A DNA stretch of 64,000 bases from positions 248,001-312,000 of the forward strand of contig VZSF01007115.1 in NCBI GenBank assembly GCA_013398295.1, read 5' to 3'. The position numbers were made by a program, and so were the translations under genes. The notes below the pieces were generated by a model. It saw only the letters and a list, made by a program, of their open reading frames with translations. It was not told the origin of the DNA and searched no databases. How positions within the stretch are numbered: position 1 is the stretch's first letter; the number at the start of each line of letters is the position of its first letter. The DNA comes from Chionis minor (Eukaryota > Chordata > Aves > Charadriiformes > Chionididae). Shown piece by piece: positions 9,691 to 22,000 of the stretch.

Positions 9691-12600
9691 TGAAGTGTCT
9701 GAGGGGAGGAACTCTAAAAAGGTTGTGTATAAACTGTCTGTCACCTGCAAGTTACAAATGCAGAAAAAGTCCTACAAAGAAAAATATTATCTCTGTGCTG
9801 TTGTTTGCTTTGGGTAGTCTAAAGGCAAAAGAGATTTCAAAAAGACACTGGAAAAACCAGCTACACCCCTTCAAACTGTCTGTACCTGTTGGAACAGTGA
9901 AAGGCAGCAGAAAGGCACTAGGACCCCCCTACAAAACCGTACCAGTGGTCAGTAAAGTCAGCCTGGTATATTGGGAACACCAGCCTTCCACTGGGAACCA
10001 TGTGTTGGTGTGCACATAGATGCCACTTGTCCTCGCAGCGAAGTCCAGCAGTTGATGGATAATGTCGCCACAAGACACAATCAGTTTAGGAACAACAAAT
10101 TTTCCAGTTGACAGAAAGAAATTTGCTCTTCTACACAATCATGCATCTCGCCTAAAATATGTGCCTAAAGTGGGTGTACAGTTATTCACCAGAAGCACAC
10201 GTTTTTCTCCAGTGAGTGCAAAAAACCTAGGCAGGATGTTGACATTGCAGGGTGGTGCGTGCTGAACCCCATCTCCCAGTGTGAACAGGCTGCGGGACAT
10301 CAGCCACCATCCCCTACAGCCAACAGTGTGGATGCACGGGATGCCTCCGGCTCTGCTTCCAGGAGCAGCGAGGTGTAGCAGGAGAGAGAGATCCTGGTAG
10401 GAAGACAGTTGAGATGTCAAAAGGAATGTGTAGCATCTAACTGAAAATGGGATTTAGGGCTAGAGCTGATCATGCTGTGCTCATTGGTGTGGTATGGTGT
10501 TCTCCGAGCTGTGGAGCAAAGGAACTGATGGTCACAGTGAGTGTAATGCATTAGTAGTGTTAAGCTGCCACCTCTGAAAAGGACTCTTTTCCTACACCTT
10601 TACTTGTGGTAGCATGTTGGAGACTAATTGGAATTTCCCGAGATACTTCTTGATCTCTTGTTTTTCTATTTTTATCCCTGGAAATGAGAGTGATTCACAG
10701 ATTTGGCAGGCAGGAGTCAATCAGGGCCGTTGCTATTTTAGGCCCTTTAAAAATTATCACTCAAAATCAAGAACATAAATTAAATACACATCATCTCATT
10801 TGGAAAGTGTAGAAGGTTCAAAGACATACAAATGCACATCGCTTCTCCATGTGGATTTTGTAAGGCTCGAGCATATTTTGCTAGCAAAAGGAAAATTTAC
10901 GAAAGAAACTGTATATTTAAGTGATGAATCTGTCTGGGAACTCCATGGGAAGTTGTTTGCATTTAACAGCTTCTATTCATGGGAATTCTAAAAAAAACCT
11001 CCTAAACTTCTAGGTTTGAGATATGCATTAAATTTTTTATCTGATGGATTTTGATTTTTTTTTTCCTGCTAGCTGAATAGGCATGAGAATGTCACAGTTT
11101 CAACAAAATGAGGTTTGTTAATCAAATATATTAAAGTAATACTATTCCAGCATAATTTTTTGTGTGGAAATAGTAAAAATTCAAACCCTTTTGTCTGATT
11201 TTTGAGATGGTTGCCATGGATTAGAAAAGGGTTAGTCTGAAATCCAAGTTTAAAACAGAATGGTTGCTACTGTTTAAAAATAGGGCAGTCATTTTCATTT
11301 CTTTATTGGGTGTAAATAGCACTTTTAGGGAAAAATATTGCATGTGGAAATGTGAAATCTAGTCTAGGTAACTTTCCACTGATACAACAGCTGCGTTTGC
11401 TCTCTACAAAAACTGCTGTCAATGAAATGTTATACCTGAATATTCAGATGAAAAATGCAAACAGGCCAAACTTACATAATAACAGAGACTGTTAAATAAC
11501 AACGGAATACTCCAACGTCTCTGATCCCTGTACATCAGAAGGGATACATGCTAAAATTAACGTGCCTCTTCTAAACTCAGGGAAGAGAGACCCTGTTGCA
11601 TCATGCATTATCTGGGCTCTCCCGGGAGCTCGAGCGCTGATCAGTTGTTCAGATGACTTGAAGCCATCTGCCATGGGTACCCGAGGATGCTCTCTACGCT
11701 GGTAGTCTCCCACAGGGAAGCAGGAGGTAAAAATAGCTTTCACCGACAGCTGCTTTCCACTTCCGTGTTAATGATGCATGATGGACCTCAGGAAAGGTGG
11801 TAACATGTGGGAATAAGGTGGGACTGTTTTATTAAGATGTCTGATATTCAGATACCGAGTCATCACCTTAGGACCCCTCCATCTAGGGCATCATGTGTTT
11901 TGAATCTCATCAAGAGCCATTTTACCTTGTAAGAGTGCCGTAATAAATACATATTGTGAATGTGCAGCTAAGGCAGGGACCTAGCTCGTACTGTTATCGT
12001 GGTATATTTTGGAAATAGTACGGTGGTGAGCCAGGCCCTTTAGCTTTTATTTGTAATGTTTCCAGCTTGAGCTGGCATTTTGCTGGAAAAATAAAATTTA
12101 GCTGAGCCAGTCAAAAAAACCCTTGGCTTGCTGGTAACTGTAAATAGATGCCACTTAATGTAGAACACTGCAATTGAATGCTTGCCGGCATTCATCTGCA
12201 ACTTGTGTGTTTAATTAATGACATAATCAAAGCAACTAAGAATTGAAAGTATCTGTTTTAAATATGTGCTGATAAATAGGGGTGGTGTATGAACGTTGAA
12301 TAACAGCTATTTGTGGACTACTCAACAGGCTTTCCTTTTAAATCTGCTAAGGGTTTATTGTTCATTATTTGTTTCCCTTATTCAACTGACATCTCCTCAG
12401 TTTTGGCTATAAACAGGTACCATATGCTCCAAGGGCTGATGGGCTTCACGGTGCTTCTCTCTGATGTTATTGGTTCACATAATTATACAAACTTTGTGGA
12501 TGTGAATCTTAGACTCTGGTAGTTCTAGTGCATTTACCAATTGACTAAAAACATATCAAATAAGGAAAAGAATATTCGGTGCTAAAGTTCTTTTTAATAC

Positions 12601-12805
12601 TGAAAAGTTTCTGTCAGTAAGAACAAAAAAAAAAGGAATAAACCAGCTATGTTGTTATTGATTCACTTCATGCTACTCAGATTACACAATATGATTAACG
12701 AGGCTGTAAATGCCATTTTTCTAGTTTTCAACACGTTGCTGAATGTCTAAGCGAAGTGTAAAACCCCTGCTCGTTCTCCTGGGGATGATTCTCCTCCGCT
12801 GTCCC

Positions 12806-12825
12806 CTGTCTGTCTGTCTGTCTGC
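12806..12825. repeat. (TGTC)n short tandem repeat
   Basis: About four to five copies of TGTC/TCTG at the left edge of the CpG-rich block. Confidence 0.85.
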
Positions 12826-12839
12826 CTCATCTGCAGTAG

Positions 12840-13615
12840 GTGAGCGCAGCCCTGGCAGACAGAGCAGGACGGGGACGGGTCCGGGCGCAGGCTGAGGGCA
12901 GTGCCACCAGCACTACGGGCGGGCAGGTTGTCCAAGCGTGACTGCCGGGGCAGAGGGGCCGTGGGCAGGCTGCTGCCTGCGCTGCCTGTACAAGAGCTCA
13001 GAAAACCAGCTTCGAGCCCGGCAGTGTCAGCACTCACCAGCACCAGCTCCTGGCTCTGCTTCTCGCCTCTTCCCACCCCGTTTCCGTGGGAGCAGAGGTG
13101 CCGAACGCAGCCTGACGCTACCAGCTTCAGGTGTCTGCAGCGTTGAGTGGTTACTCCAGTCCTAGGCTACCTTCTCTCTGGTGGCCACTGCATCTAGTGG
13201 CCAGAGGGCTGTACAGTGGGAAGTTCCAGGAACATCTCCAGGGGATCAGCCTTCCTGCTGTGCCTCCCACCGGCAGCAGGCTGGGCTGGGCTGGTAGTGG
13301 CTCTGGTGCGGGCACTAACTTGGCCTTGTCCCTGACCCTGCTCCAGCCATGGTGCTCTGCCAGGACAGCCATTTGCAGGGCCACATGGTGAATGAAGCTG
13401 GGGAACGGATCCAGGATAAAAATAAGCCTGATCTGGCTCATCGACTCGTACTTGCGTGGGCTGGGACAGGAATCGGAGGCTAGAGGCGGGGGAGACGACA
13501 GAAGCAGCTTGCGACAGCGCTGCCGTGACCAGGTTCCTGGTTATCGGCTGCACGGGACAGCGTGCTGGCACCCAGGGAGCCGGCCCCTTCCTGCGCGCGG
13601 GCTTTTGGGAGAACA
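12840..13615. promoter_or_regulatory. CpG-island-like patch, possible orphan promoter
   Basis: Two CpG-dense parts flank a GC-rich middle. I count about 19 CpG in 12840-13115 and about 16 in 13435-13615, far above the surrounding sequence. Several overlapping open frames of 80-140 codons on both strands are a side effect of the GC richness; none has a recognisable domain. In birds such patches often mark promoters, but no first exon, TATA box or downstream gene is visible here. It could equally be an enhancer or a GC-biased gene-conversion patch. Confidence 0.35.
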
Positions 13616-16600
13616 TTCATCAGAACAGGGATTCACTCTGTCAGCAGTGGGAATTAATGACTCTTAACAAGCCACGGTCACTTAGACCGTGTGCTGAAAA
13701 TGACCTGCTTTGGATTTGCAATTTTTTCCCAGGTGTGCAGCTCCCAGGGTGCAGAGGATTAAACTGGAGCCCCCTCAGGAGCTGAAGGGTGTGGGGATTG
13801 GTTTTGAACTGGGAGCTTTGAGATTCTTCGGTTGAGTTCTATCATCCTGTGCACTGGATACGGGAGCCTTGCTCCCTGGGAGGGACCCAATGTTGTTAGC
13901 ATGCATAACAGGTCTACTACTAGTAAGAGAAAGTAGCTAAAAAAAACGAACCCCATGAGAATTTGCATTTTCTGATAGCTGAGGTTGCCCTAACTGAATT
14001 AGCATTTAAGCAGTTACACTGGGATAATCCATGCGGTAGTTAATTTCAATGTTTTACTGCTCTGGCAGTGTAAATCGTAGTAAATTAATTTTTAGAATGC
14101 TTGAGAAGGTTTTTTTTTCAGACATTTCCTTTCTCATTCATATTTAATGAAGTCTCAAAATTTACATTAGGATATCTATGCAACTTTCTCCGTTTCTTAC
14201 TTGTGGGCAAAGGCCACTCTGGCTATTGATGTTTAAACAGAAGGCTATAAAGATATTAATGATACTTAGTCGACTATATTCTATATTTAGCTGACAGACC
14301 TCTCTTCCTCAGATGGATTCTCTCCAATTCCGTTTTTAAAACATCTGCTTTCCCCCTTGAGACTGATGTTCATGGTCAAATAATCTAGATCTTGAGGGGG
14401 CATATGCCTTAAGAACTATTTTGATGTAGTGGTGGCTCTGTTTGTTCCTTTTGATTTAACAAAGCAGGAATTTTGCAGAGATACAGGTTAGAAGAAACTC
14501 TTCTGCTGAGTTACCTTTATGTCCTCTTGCTTCATGCGCTGTCTTGGAGAAGCCGTGAGCTCATGCAGGATGAGGCTGTGATTGTGAGAGGAAAAGGAGA
14601 GAGGAAAATTTAAAGATCTGCAACTGACTGTGAATCACATAGGTGCCTGGACAGATAGCACTATGAGAGAAACATCTTACTTAAACCCTGTTTTTCTTAT
14701 AAATTCACTTTTGAAGAGTCTGAAAAAGGGAACAGTAATTTAAAATAATTACCCACTGTTTTTACATCAAATATCACTGATTTTTTGATCCTTATATTTC
14801 AGTCTCCTAGCTCAGGGAAAGGGCGGAGTTGTAATAGTGCATCACACCCATCTTATTTGTACTCAAAATTTGCATTAGATCAATTAAATATTTTGGAGGC
14901 AGAAGGTAAAACTGCTTGGGTGTAAATTACTTGGAACAAAAATGGAGCAAATGAAAGTGGAGGGCTTTAGGATGAATGTTTACAAGTTGAAAAATATCTT
15001 CCTCCTGCAAAGTCATAAACTCTGTGTTTCTCCATTGAGAAGACTTTCGTAACTCCATTTATGCAATTATTCTAGATGGAAACTGCTAAAATCTTCAGAG
15101 AACCATTAAAACTTCATCTCAGATTCATTCCTGCACAGTGTTATTAAACATTGACATCCTGAACATGAGAACCGCAGAACATTTTTCTGCAGAGAATGAC
15201 CAAGCCTCTTGGGTTAAAAATAATTTCTACTGATAGACAAAGCTGTATGCTCTATCTTCACAAGACTTTAGTCTCTATTTTTAGTCTTTCTAATGGAAAA
15301 AAATATGGTTAACAACTGTTCTACATGCATACTACCATTGATTTCCCCCTGGAAAAGATGTCAGAGGGAGCTGATGTCTCTCCAGGGATGCAGTAGGGAA
15401 GAGTACATGAGGGAAAGAAAGCAAAGTGAGAAGGAAGGCAGGGGATATGTGGGGGAGGGAGGGGAGCTTTCTAGAAGATTGCTTAGGTAAGAAGGATCAC
15501 TTTGGGGAAAATCATGGGAGAGAAGTTTTCAGTTGGTAGGAAGAGGCTAACAGACAAGGAGCCTGGAGTTATTGAGCAGTTCTGGACTGAGTTCGTTTAC
15601 AAAGAAGGACGAAGCAGCAGTTAATGGTATTTCAGGGGGGGACAAATGGGGAAAAAAGGGAACAACTCTTACAGGTGTCAATGAATAAGTCTGCAAGCAG
15701 AAAAGAAGATAAATAGTACAGAGTAAGGCTTGAGAAATACTTAAGCATGATTTTCCCCCTTGAAGTGAATTCAAAGGTTGGGGTCTTTTTGACAAAAAGT
15801 TAATTGTAATATTAACTCTTATGCTTTAAAAATGGAGATAATATTTAATAAACTTCTAAAAAGGATGATAGTTCATATGATTCAATAGCAATTTTCCAGA
15901 GCCATAGAGACTAATCATGCTGACAGCAACAAGCTCTTAGAGATGTAAGGAGTGCTCTGTGCACCACTCCGGTTGGAGAGGCTGGCATCTTTGGTTCTCC
16001 TCAATCAGTTGCTCCAGTGAAAGCCTATACAAGGAAGAAAAAAAAGTGTGGACAGGCATTTCTGTAGACAGAATGCTTGTGCAGATAATCTAAATACTTT
16101 GCAACTTATTCTCAGTCACAAGGCTCACCAGAGGGGGCTAGTTATGTTCTCTTCAAAGCGTGGTGTAATAAAGCAGTCATTTTTGTAATGCACCTTTGAA
16201 ATGTGTTGTCAAAAAGAGTAATTGTTTGGCAAACTTGCTGAAAAGATAATATTCTCCAAAATGTCACTTCTTGCAGAGAGTTTAGTGAAACTGTTGATGT
16301 TTGCCTTTATTGACCCAATTTAATCAAACTTTGTACTTCCCCCTTTTATTGATTAAATTTTCAATAGGAAACATTACAGCTGGTGATCAATGGTTGTAAT
16401 TTAGAAATGAATTCTTCCCAAGCTGTGTAACTCACAGGTGTCACTGCCATCCATACTGCCACTGTGCAAGGCTATGGTACTTGGTCATATATAGTATCAG
16501 AAACAACTTCAAAACCACTTTGGTTGCTTTGTAAATGGGGAGGAGATTGTCAGGGCCCTGTGTGCACTAATAGGTGTGAATTGCCTAAGCAGCCTCACCT

Positions 16601-18810
16601 GGATCCACCAGCTCATGGCCCAGGTGCTCCAGTTGAGCTCAGGGTTTGATTAATGCTCTGCTGTGGGGCTCCTGTTTCCATCCTGCTCTCCTGAGATGCT
16701 GTGTGGGTTTCCTGGGTTGACCTGAGATGTGGCTCATTCTCCCGCTGCATCTGCTGAGTGTGGGGCTGTCGGTGGCCCTGCTGTGTCACCTCCCCTCGGG
16801 TCCTGCGGGGACTGTGCCTGGCGGTACGGGGTCACCCCTGGGAGCAGCAGCAGTGGGGCTGCACCCCAACGAAGGTGACCTGCCAGAAATGGGGGCTTCT
16901 AGGGTGGCTCAAAGGGTGTAAATAAATGGAAAGGAGAAGGGAAAGAGCCTCTTTCTATCTGCATAGGTAGGATAACCAAAGAAACCAAAAGGAAATAGAA
17001 AGAGCTAGAAATATTCATCTGTTGGGGAAAAGCAAATGGGAAGAAAGAGCCACTGATAACCCAAGTGAGGAGATTTCTGAGGGCTGGGAAAGGGCCCTCC
17101 AGTAGCTAAGGCTTATCAAAATGGAGACAGAAAGGGGGCTGAAAGTTCTCGCTGAAACAGTAGTAACTTGGTGTTTCTGCACCATAAAAGACTGTGTGGG
17201 AACAGACCAGAGAATATGTGTGAAGCCTAGAGAAGAGCAATAAGGCAATTCCCAGTAGGCTTTTGTGGGACAAAATACAGGTCCTGGGGTGAAGGATGAT
17301 GCTCGTAAGAATTATGGAGTAGGTACTGAGTCCAAGCAAATCTTATCAACTTGAGTTAGAGCACAGTGAGTGTGCTATGCACGGCTGGATACTGATCTGT
17401 ATGAAGGTATTCAGCACTGCTAATTACAGATACAAGATGTAAAAGAAGAAAAAGAAGATCAGAAGAAAAAATTAGCATGGGGCAGCAGAGAAATAAAGTA
17501 AGAGAATAAAACCAATTTTATTTGAGAATAAAAAAAGAAACAAGCATGCATAGTTAGTGCAGAGAGAAGGTAGTAACATAAATGCCTTCACTTGTGTGAC
17601 TCATCTGGCTCTTTCTTTGCTGGTAGATTATGCTTTAATTATGTCTTTGTGAATCAAATAGTGGTGAGCTGTATATGTGTGAAAGATGCCAGGTACCAAA
17701 CAGAGGTACACAATTACCAAAGCGGTGCCTGTGTCATATGGCCACAGCTTTGTGCCTGCTTCCCAGCGTGGTATCGGGCAGAACTTGGTGCTTGGGCTTT
17801 GCTGAGGGTGCTGGTGGCCAAGTGTTGAATTTTCTCTGCCGAAGCTCAGGTCCTGCACTGGCAGCTCTGCCAAGCCAGAAGTCTATGCCTGATTTCTCAA
17901 CATGTGTATTTTAGTGCCACTGGATGTAAGGAGAAAGCTGTTCTATTTGCTGGAATATCATGTTGAATGATTTATGGCAGACAAGTAAAGATCCATATGT
18001 GAGGGTCTCTAAGTAGGACTGGTGTTAAAGGAAAAATATTGAGGGGGGGAAAAAGGATTGCAAGTTTCTAAATAATTTGGTTTATTTATGCACACAAATC
18101 TTGAAATATTAATAGAGAATGTATAAGTAATTGATGGGCTACATATAATTTTTCATTATCTTAATGGTGAGACAGGCAGGAAAGTCCTTTGGCAAAAGGC
18201 ACAGGCATGTTACAACTTCAAAAAGATTGTAAGTTAGGCCTGAAGCTACCTAGCTGCCTGCCAAGCACCTCTCATGCTAACCAGCCATCGTGACTCACTG
18301 CTGTGACTTTTATTGAGTTTTACGGGTCCTTTTCTAGTCTGGCCAGCCTTGGTATCAAACGGTGGGTCAGTTTTCTGACTTGTATTTAAGGCAATGATGT
18401 TAATAGTATGTTTTCTAAGCAGTTTGACAGCAAAATAAAATCAATCCATATGCAAATGTCAAATAGAAATCCATTAGCATATAGTATTAAAAATCTGAGA
18501 GGTTTTAATGCCTGACTCATGTTTCTGTGACTGTTGGGATTGCCAGCAGACACTTGTCTGCATTGTGGAACAGACTCTCGGGAGCGTGCAGGAGGTGGCA
18601 TGCGGTAGCAGAGTGGGTAGCGGTGTGTTGAGCATCGAACAAAGGGCTTTTTTTTTTGAGTGAAATTTTTTTTTCCCTTTAGAAAAGGAAGAATATGCAC
18701 AAGGGAAACTGTGAAGAGATTGAACTGCTAGGAATACTGTCTTAATTCTGCTTCTGTTTAATTTGGTTGAATTCTGGACAGGCAGTCAAGCTAAAGCCCA
18801 TGATGCTTCT
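13616..18810. other. Non-genic stretch
   Basis: About 5.2 kb without a recognisable gene. It contains a purine-rich run (about 15410-15470), a GC-rich segment (16560-16880) with an unrecognised 64-codon frame, and an A/G-rich run at 17440-17475. No LTR, LINE tail or RNA gene was seen. Confidence 0.65.
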
Positions 18811-19026
18811 TAGGAAGAAGTTCTTTGCTGTGAGGGTGCTGAGGCACTGGAACAGGTTACCCAGGGAAGTTCTGGAGGCCCCATCCCTGGAAGTGTTTAA
18901 GGCCAGGCTGGATGGGGCTTTGAGCAACCTGCTGTAGTCAGAGGTGTCCCTGCCCATGGCAGGGGGGTTGGAACTTGATGATCTTTAAGGTCCCTTCCAA
19001 CTTTAATCATTCTATGATTCTATGAT
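18811..19026 (+). mobile_element. CR1 LINE 3' end (young-looking copy)
   Basis: Severely 5'-truncated CR1. It begins inside the last part of ORF2, and the frame is open to the natural stop: [20 protein letters not shown], then [21 protein letters not shown] and TAG at about 18936. The short 3' UTR follows (GTGTCCCTGCCCATGGCAGG, GATGATCTTTAAGGTCCC) with the tail repeat ATTCTATGATTCTATG. Only about eight mismatches separate it from the matching part of the 55.6 kb copy over roughly 195 bases, so both belong to one recent subfamily. Confidence 0.97.
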
Positions 19027-22000
19027 ATGCTGGATGTCTCCTCTTCGCTTTCCGTGGGTTTTCTGAGCTCGCTGGTGCTGAAGCTCTCAAGGCCTCTGAA
19101 CCATAAGCCTCCCATTTGTGCCAGTCTGCAAAAAAGTACCTGCGTTCTCGTACTTACTGTGTTGGGTAAGAGAGACAACTGCAAGAAAACAAGGGTTTCC
19201 TGGGATATATCTCTATGAACAGTAACAAACCAGTTCGTGCTCTTCTGCCTTCTCCTTAGCCGTCTATCATCGCTGGCAGTGCCTGTTCTGGCACAGATCA
19301 ATCCATATGCCTGTTCTCTTTAGCCCAGATGTCCTTCCTCTTGGATGGGGTCCCAGCGTCTGTATTTGCAGCTGAAGGAGAGCAAGAAATCCCTTTAATT
19401 TTCCTGCAGGCTACTGTCCCTGTCGACCTTTTCAGCTTCCAAATGTTTAGCTCTCCCCATTCTCTGACATTGGGTATGAATAATTAAAAGCTCAGGGAGA
19501 AGGGAACACAGGAAATCCTGTGGCTTTTATTTTAAATGCCACTGCTGATTTGATGATAATGTTAAGGTTTGCATATCTTGTGGGCTTAGGGTTTTTTTTT
19601 TTGTTTCTTAAGCTGTCCTATAAAATGGACGACTAGGACAGTGGATTGGTGGTCAAAAGGTCATTTTAAGTCATTAAGATTTCTGTACGTCTCTCTTGCC
19701 TGTGAACTGTGTGAAGAACCCTTCCAGAGTCAAAGCTCCCATATAGACTTTTACAGTCTAGGGGGTTTGCCAAATTAGCCCTAAATCTGCATTATTTAAT
19801 TTGACTGCTGAAGAGCTAACCATTTTGTGTCAAGGTTGACTTGTTCCTTGCTGTGGGGTTGGGGCTGTCTCCAGAGCGTGTTGCACGTGGAGCTGAGAGG
19901 GAGCTCTGCTCATTCTTACTGCGTCTCTGGAGTACTGTGTCCAACAGGAGTATTTGCTTACTGTAGGGTTTAAAAACATGAAAATCCTGGCCCCGTGTGG
20001 CTAATGGTTTTGCTACCCACTTCAGGGTTGTACCCTCTTATTTCAAAAGATGCTAATTTACAAAGCTCTTTTTGTCAGCCTCGACTAGTTAGCAGATTTA
20101 AAAGCGCCTCTGTTCTAGGCTGGGCTGACCTAGCGGGCACCTTTGCAGTGCTGGGTAAATACAATGAACTGTTCGACTGGAAAATTATTTTCATAAGCAG
20201 CCTTTAGTAGAACCTGTGGTTTCCCCTCTGAATCCTGATTAATAAAAATAAACCTCCATTACCCTCTTGCTTGGCCTTACCTTCCTGTTTGGTAGAAAAA
20301 TATTGGGTTTTTTTTCAGTAGTGGCATTAAAGACTCAGTCATTATTTGGTGTAATTCTTGTGCAATGCAAATCTAATAGACTTGATGCACAGCGTTTTCT
20401 TTAGAGTAGCAGCCAACTGCCTTTATTCATCTTACACAACCCTTTCCTGAAGGAGCCCTTCATGCAGGTGATGTCCTGGCAGCAGGAATCACGGACTGGG
20501 TGGCCGTGCATGCAAAGCAGTCGGCAGCCGCTCTTCCACCGGGCTGGAGGAGTCGTAGAATGAATTTGCCACTAAGTGCAAGGGCAGATCATGTAGAACG
20601 CTCAGGGTCTCTCGGAGTGTTGCTTTGCTCCTGTCTCTGGTTGCTGGCAGCTGAAGGTGGATCTAGTCGGATCAGTCCTTCAGCTTCTCCCTGCCCAGCG
20701 GCTGCTGTCTGCAGTGCTCCTGGCCCTTCCAAACCATGGGGCGGTTGTCAGTAGCCAGTAAAACTTCACCCAGGTATTTATGCTGGGAAATAAAAGGAGA
20801 GTTTTCTTATTCCCCCAACATCCAGACTTTCTCCAAATTTATGGTTTGTGATAGAAGGAAGCCAATTTACCGCTGTAGCTATGGCTCTGGTTGGTGCGTT
20901 TACCTTTTAACTCCTACGTTTTGTATCACCTCATTAAGGTGATTGTGATACTAATGCTACTCTAGGTAGTTCTGGGCTTTTTTAGTTCTGTCTCTCTTCC
21001 CACCCTCCTCCTCTCCTCCAGTTTTCATGGAAGTTGTGAGTACCCAGCATTTAGATATGATGGAAGCAGGTTAGACGTGTAGACTGAGGTGGTCAAGCCA
21101 TTCCCTAAAGCAGATATTTTGGGAAGGCTGTGGAGAAGGAAGAAGCGACAGCTTTAATTTGACAAGTTTCTACATATAGATCGGGTTTCATGCATACCAT
21201 GCAGGCCAATGAGAAATCGGTGGATTTTATTTTGCTTAAAGAAGTAGAGGATGCTAAAAACTGTTTTGTATCTGTATTTTCCCAGCGATCATTTCTAAGC
21301 TGCTGGTGTGTGCTTCATGTTTTTCTGGGAGTTTCTGTCACGTCCTCAGAGCACGGGTTTCCAGAAGAGGCAGAAGCTACAGTGACTCTCACAGAAAGTA
21401 AAGGAAGGGAAAAGAGATGTTATACGTGGGAATATCACACAGTGCAAACTGAATACTACCCCACTGTCTTCCTGCTCTTCTACCAGCCTCTTCTCAGACA
21501 AAACCTTTGCCTATACTTTTCATTATGATCAAAACTATTCCAATATCTTTTGTGGGTTTTTTCAGCTATAATTTTTCTCCTGTTATATACTTACTCAATG
21601 TTGTAATGAAATAACACTCTGGACTGGTAATTCTTGATGCTACAGTCCAATAGCAATGAATAACTGACCATAAATAAGGCTTTTAGGGTCTTTGCTGGTT
21701 CTGGTTTGTTCCAGAAGAAAGGAACGGTGAGGAGAAGAGTGAGGGTGTCTTTCACAGTTCAACTTAAGCATCACTCCAGCCTTGTTTAGCTGGGTTCTCG
21801 GGTTTGTGTTGTGTGATGCCACTTCTTTGGCCACACCAGGCTGCACACAAGCAAAGCAGTGCTCTGGGCTGGGGCACCACACTTGATTTTTGAGATGTCT
21901 GGAGCCACTGAACACCTTCTGTAAGAGGAAGATGTCCTGCTGTCTTGCAAGGCAAATGAGCAGGAAGCAGAAACTGTTTCAGAGAAGATAACTTTGGGAT

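Larger units (their letters stand above)
8061..12839. other. Non-genic stretch
   Basis: About 4.8 kb without a recognisable gene. It contains a 21-base A homopolymer (8589-8609), a TA-rich low-complexity run (9655-9690) and a small inverted repeat at 12175-12194. Open frames, for example 9723-10019 plus and 10139-10420 minus, overlap on opposite strands and lack domains. Confidence 0.65.

Noticed and set aside
12175..12194. TGAATGC...GCATTCA inverted repeat around TGCCGGCA
   Set aside because: Short arms in AT-rich DNA, no element boundaries or other support.
16690..16900. Avian LTR-like 'cctgggttgacctg' and a 64-codon frame
   Set aside because: No paired TG...CA ends and no second LTR; the similarity is too short.
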